From DATARH01 sp036268425 (GTDB lineage: Bacteria; Pseudomonadota; Alphaproteobacteria; ATCC43930; CGMCC-115725): a stretch of 64,000 bases of DNA. A model generated the notes under the pieces. That model did not search any database and was not told the DNA's origin. It saw only the letters and a program-made list of their open reading frames with translations. The stretch is from NCBI GenBank assembly GCA_036268425.1, contig DATAUE010000115.1, positions 1 to 64,000 on the forward strand, read 5' to 3'. The position numbers were made by a program, and so were the translations under genes. Positions 60,720 through 64,000 of the stretch are shown piece after piece. Each line of letters starts with the position of its first letter. Positions within the stretch are counted from its first letter, which is position 1.

Positions 60720-61205
60720 TCACTCGGGATAAAAACCAGCGCCGATCAGCCCGGAGGTTCCGTCCATCGTGATGGCTTTGACATAGCTCCATTTTTGTGA
60801 CGCCTGGGCCTGGCCGGGCTTGGGGAACATATAGGTGACCCAGCCTGACCCCTTGGACTGCACCATTTTCACGAAGTCATCGTGAAAGAATACGCCGTTG
60901 GCATCCTTCTCGCCGTGAGCGTTGGTTCCTTCGCGCTTGGGGAAAGCCGGGTTAAGCAACACGTTCAGCTTCATGTCGTACGCGAACAAATAGGTGTTGC
61001 CGAACCACCACTCGCTGTCGCGTTTTCTGAATTCAGCGAGCGCGGCCTTTCCCTCTTTATCGACCAGCGCCGCCGCCTTGTTGACCATCGCTTCGATCCG
61101 CTTTGCCTGCTCGGAAGACGGGGGAGCTTGCTGGGAACTGGCGGGGCTGGCCATCATCAGCGGCGCAGCGAGTGCCGCCAGAACCAGTGTTTGCTTCAAC
61201 ATCAT
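60720..61205 (-). CDS. Secreted Cache-domain protein
   Basis: 161 residues from MMLKQTLVLAAL at 61205, after GAAGAGG. A signal peptide (cleavage near ASSQQ) precedes a single Cache-type sensor domain: AAALVDKEGKAALAEFRKRDSEWWFGNTYLFAYDMKLNVLLNPAFPKREGTN, FFHDDFVKMVQSKGSGWVTYMFPKPGQAQASQKWSYVKAI. Such free Cache proteins are periplasmic ligand binders. It is divergent from the winged-helix regulator, which could be a functional partner, but that is a guess from position. Confidence 0.84.
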   Translation of the reverse strand: MMLKQTLVLAALAAPLMMASPASSQQAPPSSEQAKRIEAMVNKAAALVDKEGKAALAEFRKRDSEWWFGNTYLFAYDMKLNVLLNPAFPKREGTNAHGEKDANGVFFHDDFVKMVQSKGSGWVTYMFPKPGQAQASQKWSYVKAITMDGTSGLIGAGFYPE

Positions 61206-61367
61206 AGCCTCTTCCGGTTTTCCAAAGTGAGTCGGGCCGGGATCACCGGTGTGGCCGTATAAATGCCCAGCGGCGGGCAAAATGCTTTACGACCGGCTTT
61301 CTTCTTCCTTACGGTAGCCTTGCGATCTGCTGACGAGGCAAGGCGCCGGGGGCCGGGAGAGACGCGA

Positions 61368-62924
61368 GTGATTCTTGCGTTTGGCAACCACCGGCTCGAT
61401 ACCAAGCGCCGCGAATTGCGCGAGGGCGGCGCCCTTATCGCCGTCGAGCCCAAAGTTTTCGATCTACTGGCCTTTCTGGTGCTGCACCGCGACCGCGTGG
61501 TCAGCAAGGACGATCTGTTGCAGGCGGTATGGGGCGGGCGGATCGTCTCGGAATCGGCCCTGACCACGCGGATCAATGCCGCGCGCCGGGCCCTCGGCGA
61601 TGACGGCGCGGCGCAGCGTCTGATTCGTACCGTCACCCGTAAGGGGGTGCGCTTCGTCGGCGACGTCACGGAAATACCGGACCTCACGCCGCCGCCGGCC
61701 GGTGAGGTGCTCGGCGCCGACAGCGTTGCCGATGCGATCCCGGCGATTGGCGACAAGCCGTCGATCGCGATCCTGCCCTTCCAGAATATGAGCGGCGATT
61801 CGGGGCAGCAATATTTCGTCGATGGCATGGTCGAGGAGATCGCCATCGCGCTCAGCCGAATCCGCTGGCTGTTCGTCATCACCCGCCATTCGACCCTCGC
61901 CTACAAGGCGCAGCCGGCCGACGCGACGCAAGTTGGCCGCGACCTCGGCGTGCGATATGTGCTCAACGGCTCGGTGCGTAAGGTCGATCGCCGGGTGCGC
62001 ATCACCGGGCAGTTGATCGATGCGGCAACCGGCAGGCATCTGTGGGCGGAGCATTTTGACGGTTCGCTCGAAGACGTGTTCGAGCTTCAGGACAATGTGG
62101 CGTCGAGCGTCGCCGGAGTCATCGAGCCGGAATTGCAGGCCGCCGAGACGGCACGGTCGGCCCATCGCCCGACCAGTGACCTCACCGCCTACGATTTGTA
62201 TCTACGCGCCTATGCGATGTTCCTATCGTCGGCGCGGCAGATCCCCGAAGCGCTCGGCCTGATGGAGCAGGCGATCGCGCGTGATCCGCTGTACGGCCCC
62301 GCGCTCGCCTGGGCGTCCATCTGCTGTTTCCGGTTGCTGCTGGACAATCGCAGCGAAGACCCGGTGGCCGACCGGTCAAAGGGCGCCGATTTCGCGCGGC
62401 GAGCGCTGAAAGAGGCCGCCGGCGATCCGGGTGTCCTGACGAACGCCGCACTCGCTCTGGCCTATTTCGGCGAGGATATCGGCACCATGATCGCGCTGGT
62501 CGACCGTGCGCTGGCGCTCAACCCCAATTTCGCGCGCGGCTGGCATATCGCAGGCTTGCTCAGGGTGTGGTCGGGGCAGCCCGACATCGCGATCGAGCAT
62601 CTCCGCGCGGCGCTGCGCCTCAGCCCCCGTGCCCGCATCGGCACCTCGGCCAATTTGATCGGCCTCGCACATTTTTTCGCCGGGCGGTTCGATCAGGCGG
62701 CGCCGCAACTGCTTCTTGCGATCCAGGACGATCCCAGCTTTCCCAGCCCCTACCGCTTTCTCGCTGCGTGTTACGCCCAGATGGGCCGGCTCGACGATGC
62801 ACGGGAAATCGTCGAGCGGCTGCGTGCGATCACGTCGATTGTGGTCTCCGACGTCGGCCATTTCCGCAACGCCGAGCATCGCGAGTTGCTGCTGTCAGGA
62901 TTGCGCCTGCTGGCCGGCGCGTAG
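61368..62924 (+). CDS. Winged-helix / TolB-like / TPR regulator (adenylate-cyclase-associated type, no cyclase domain)
   Basis: 518 residues from a GTG at 61368 after GGGAGAG. An OmpR-type winged helix (~1-100: LAFGNHRLDTKRRELREGG, VEPKVFDLLAFLVLHRDRVVSKDDLLQAVWGGRIVSESALTTRINAARRALGDD, VTRKGVRFVG), then a TolB/FlgO-like domain (KPSIAILPFQNMSGDSGQQYFVDGMVEEIAIALSRI, VRYVLNGSVRKVDRRVRITGQLIDAATGRHLWAEHFDG), then TPR-like repeats. The architecture occurs as stand-alone CadC-like regulators; the guanylate/adenylate cyclase domain often found with it is absent. The target is unknown. Confidence 0.85.
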   Translation: MILAFGNHRLDTKRRELREGGALIAVEPKVFDLLAFLVLHRDRVVSKDDLLQAVWGGRIVSESALTTRINAARRALGDDGAAQRLIRTVTRKGVRFVGDVTEIPDLTPPPAGEVLGADSVADAIPAIGDKPSIAILPFQNMSGDSGQQYFVDGMVEEIAIALSRIRWLFVITRHSTLAYKAQPADATQVGRDLGVRYVLNGSVRKVDRRVRITGQLIDAATGRHLWAEHFDGSLEDVFELQDNVASSVAGVIEPELQAAETARSAHRPTSDLTAYDLYLRAYAMFLSSARQIPEALGLMEQAIARDPLYGPALAWASICCFRLLLDNRSEDPVADRSKGADFARRALKEAAGDPGVLTNAALALAYFGEDIGTMIALVDRALALNPNFARGWHIAGLLRVWSGQPDIAIEHLRAALRLSPRARIGTSANLIGLAHFFAGRFDQAAPQLLLAIQDDPSFPSPYRFLAACYAQMGRLDDAREIVERLRAITSIVVSDVGHFRNAEHRELLLSGLRLLAGA

Positions 62925-62984
62925 ACTGGTGCGCTGCTCCTGACCAAAGCCGCTACCGCGCGCCGCCGGTTCCGAGCAGACCGT

Positions 62985-63283
62985 CCGCCGGGCGGATATA
63001 CGATTTCTCTTTCGCCAGGGGCTTTTTCCGGGTCGCGGTAAACGAGATCGGCACTTATCTCGAGGCCGGGCTGGCCGGGCACGGCATTGTGCAGCTGCCG
63101 GCCTTTATCGTACGGCCGCATCTGGCGGAGGGCAGGCTGCGCCCAGTGTTGGCGGATTGGCTGGTGACGCCGATTCCACTTTATGTCGTCTACCCGCCGC
63201 ACCGGCACCTGAGCAACAAGTTGCGGGTGTTTGTCGACTGGGTGACGACCTTGTTTGCCGCGGCGCCGTCGCTAAAGGGGTAG
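62985..63283 (+). pseudogene. LysR-type regulator, C-terminal remnant
   Basis: A frame open from about 62985 to the stop at 63283 reads FFRVAVNEIGTYLEAGLAGHGIVQLPAFIVRPHLAEGRLRPVLADWLVTPIPLYVVYPPHRHLSNKLRVFVDWVTTLFA, which is the end of a LysR substrate-binding domain (AGLAGHGI, ALGRLVxVLxDW-type and VYPP...S-KVRVFVDWL motifs). The N-terminal HTH and most of the effector domain are missing; the frame upstream of 62985 belongs to shadow sequence of the regulator before it. This is decayed or truncated by rearrangement. Confidence 0.75.
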
Positions 63284-63375
63284 GCGGAAAATTCCGAATT
63301 ACATAGGTGTCGCGTTCACTAGATGATGATGCGATATGATCGAATGCTTAGTGTCACACAATGCTATGCGCAACG
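63284..63375. other. AT-rich junction before the ParA-like pseudogene
   Basis: The 92 bp after the LysR remnant drop sharply in GC against the rest of the window and hold no recognisable gene, repeat or tRNA. This is where the base composition changes, so an insertion boundary may lie here. Confidence 0.35.
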
Positions 63376-64000
63376 TCACTCGATGGTTGCAACGAAAGCG
63401 CGCAAATTCGGTTGCTGTCGGTCGAGCTGTGATTGATTTACTTTAGCAGTTCGTCCGGCGAATAGTTTAGTTCCGGCAGTCAAGTTGCACATCGGGATGC
63501 CCAATGCCCCAGATACTACTGACGCCGTATTGGCATCATTGATTTGCACTTCGAACATATTTCTAAATGTTTGACGAGAAGTGGGAGCTGGGCTTCCTCC
63601 GGGGTGAACGGTAAAGAGTCCAGGATTTGCCTGATAGACGCGATATACCTCCGCAAATATCTCAAGAACTACATTCCTAAATGCGCTAGCAGAACTATTA
63701 TTCATCTGCGTTTAGCGATTTCCCACGTAAGTGTATATGCGAGGAAGAGCCATCCGAAATTGTTGCGTATTCCGAAAGAACTGAGATTGAGGCTGCCCTG
63801 GGCGACGCAATATCCCGTATACGAGCGCGAGAACAGACCTTACAGCACGCTTGGACGACCCATCCGCAGAGAATGGAATAATAAGACGATCTGCTGCAGA
63901 CATCGCTAACTCAGTATATACTGTGAAGCTAGGATTACAGTCCAAAAAAACAGTAATATCGGTCTGATTCCACGACTGTCGCACGTCTTCTGTTAGATTG
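63376..64000 (-). pseudogene. ParA-family ATPase gene, disrupted by one in-frame TAA (partial, runs off the right edge)
   Basis: Two minus-strand pieces in the same frame, 63984-63715 and 63705-63376, are separated only by a TAA at 63712-63714 followed by two sense codons (ACG CAG). The first reads ITVFLDCNPSFTVYTELAMSAADRLIIPFSADGSSKRAVRSVLALVYGILRR, the ParA/AAA_31 core (Walker-B-like LDCNPSF); the frame continues past base 64000. The second continues MNNSSASAFRNVVLEIFAEVYRVYQ and NVVSGALGIP, the normal C-terminal part. A single T-to-A change of a TTA Leu codon explains the break. Codon use and GC are lower than the neighbours, suggesting transfer. Confidence 0.75.

Overview
The window is GC-rich, gene-dense chromosomal DNA that looks like an alphaproteobacterium, most likely of the Rhodospirillales/Reyranella type. 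I infer this from gene order and gene types, not from any 16S sequence: lysC divergent from ubiG, with an oxidoreductase and ptsP behind lysC; pckA divergent from a chvI-chvG-hprK-EIIA-HPr block; and a DivL-like kinase followed by tsaE, amgK, murU, addB and addA. No rRNA, tRNA, CRISPR array or intact insertion sequence was seen.

Layout. 1-4640: end of a membrane protein, a GT2/GtrA glycosyltransferase, a Crp/Fnr regulator divergent from a large porin, and a SpoIIAA-like protein. 4660-12050 (minus): a housekeeping run read as lysC, a nitronate-monooxygenase-like oxidoreductase, ptsP (EI-Ntr), a RodZ-like membrane HTH protein and ispG. 12190-15307: ubiG, parE and a small conserved ORF. 15320-20204: two luciferase-like flavin monooxygenases, an MFS exporter, a small secreted protein and a sirtuin-family protein with eroded NAD-binding motifs. 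20218-24303 (minus): a visibly less GC-rich surface-glycan cassette (sugar epimerase, a GT92-like transferase fused to a discoidin-like domain, a hexapeptide acyltransferase, an unknown secreted protein). 24528-29278 (minus): MlrC-type metallopeptidase, an unknown protein, pckA and a HugZ-like protein.

29557-35289 (plus): the ChvI/ChvG two-component system followed by a regulatory PTS (truncated HprK, EIIA-Man, HPr and a second EI without a GAF domain). With ptsP at 7.2-9.7 kb there are two EI paralogues. 35294-35976: a higBA toxin-antitoxin module with a perfect 39-bp inverted repeat against the toxin start. 36123-37605: a tandem repeat, a palindromic operator and ahcY. 37742-49858: a histidine-kinase-like protein with Tyr in place of the phospho-acceptor His (DivL signature), a ferredoxin-NADP-reductase-like flavoprotein on the other strand, then tsaE-amgK-murU-addB-addA with overlapping ends, joining tRNA modification, peptidoglycan sugar salvage and double-strand-break repair.

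49935-62924: mixed metabolism (hemC, an anion permease, Fe-ADH, GNAT, TusA, a PLP dehydratase, an FMN alpha-hydroxyacid oxidase, an amidohydrolase, pdxY, a CitE-like lyase, a Cache protein and a winged-helix/TolB-like/TPR regulator). 62985-64000: a decayed LysR fragment, then AT-richer DNA holding a ParA-family gene broken by one in-frame TAA, which suggests that an acquired element begins near the right edge.

I did not find a wholly new multi-gene system. The best leads are the DivL-like kinase, the eroded sirtuin, the higBA palindrome, the operator between the Crp/Fnr gene and the porin, and the disrupted ParA-like gene.
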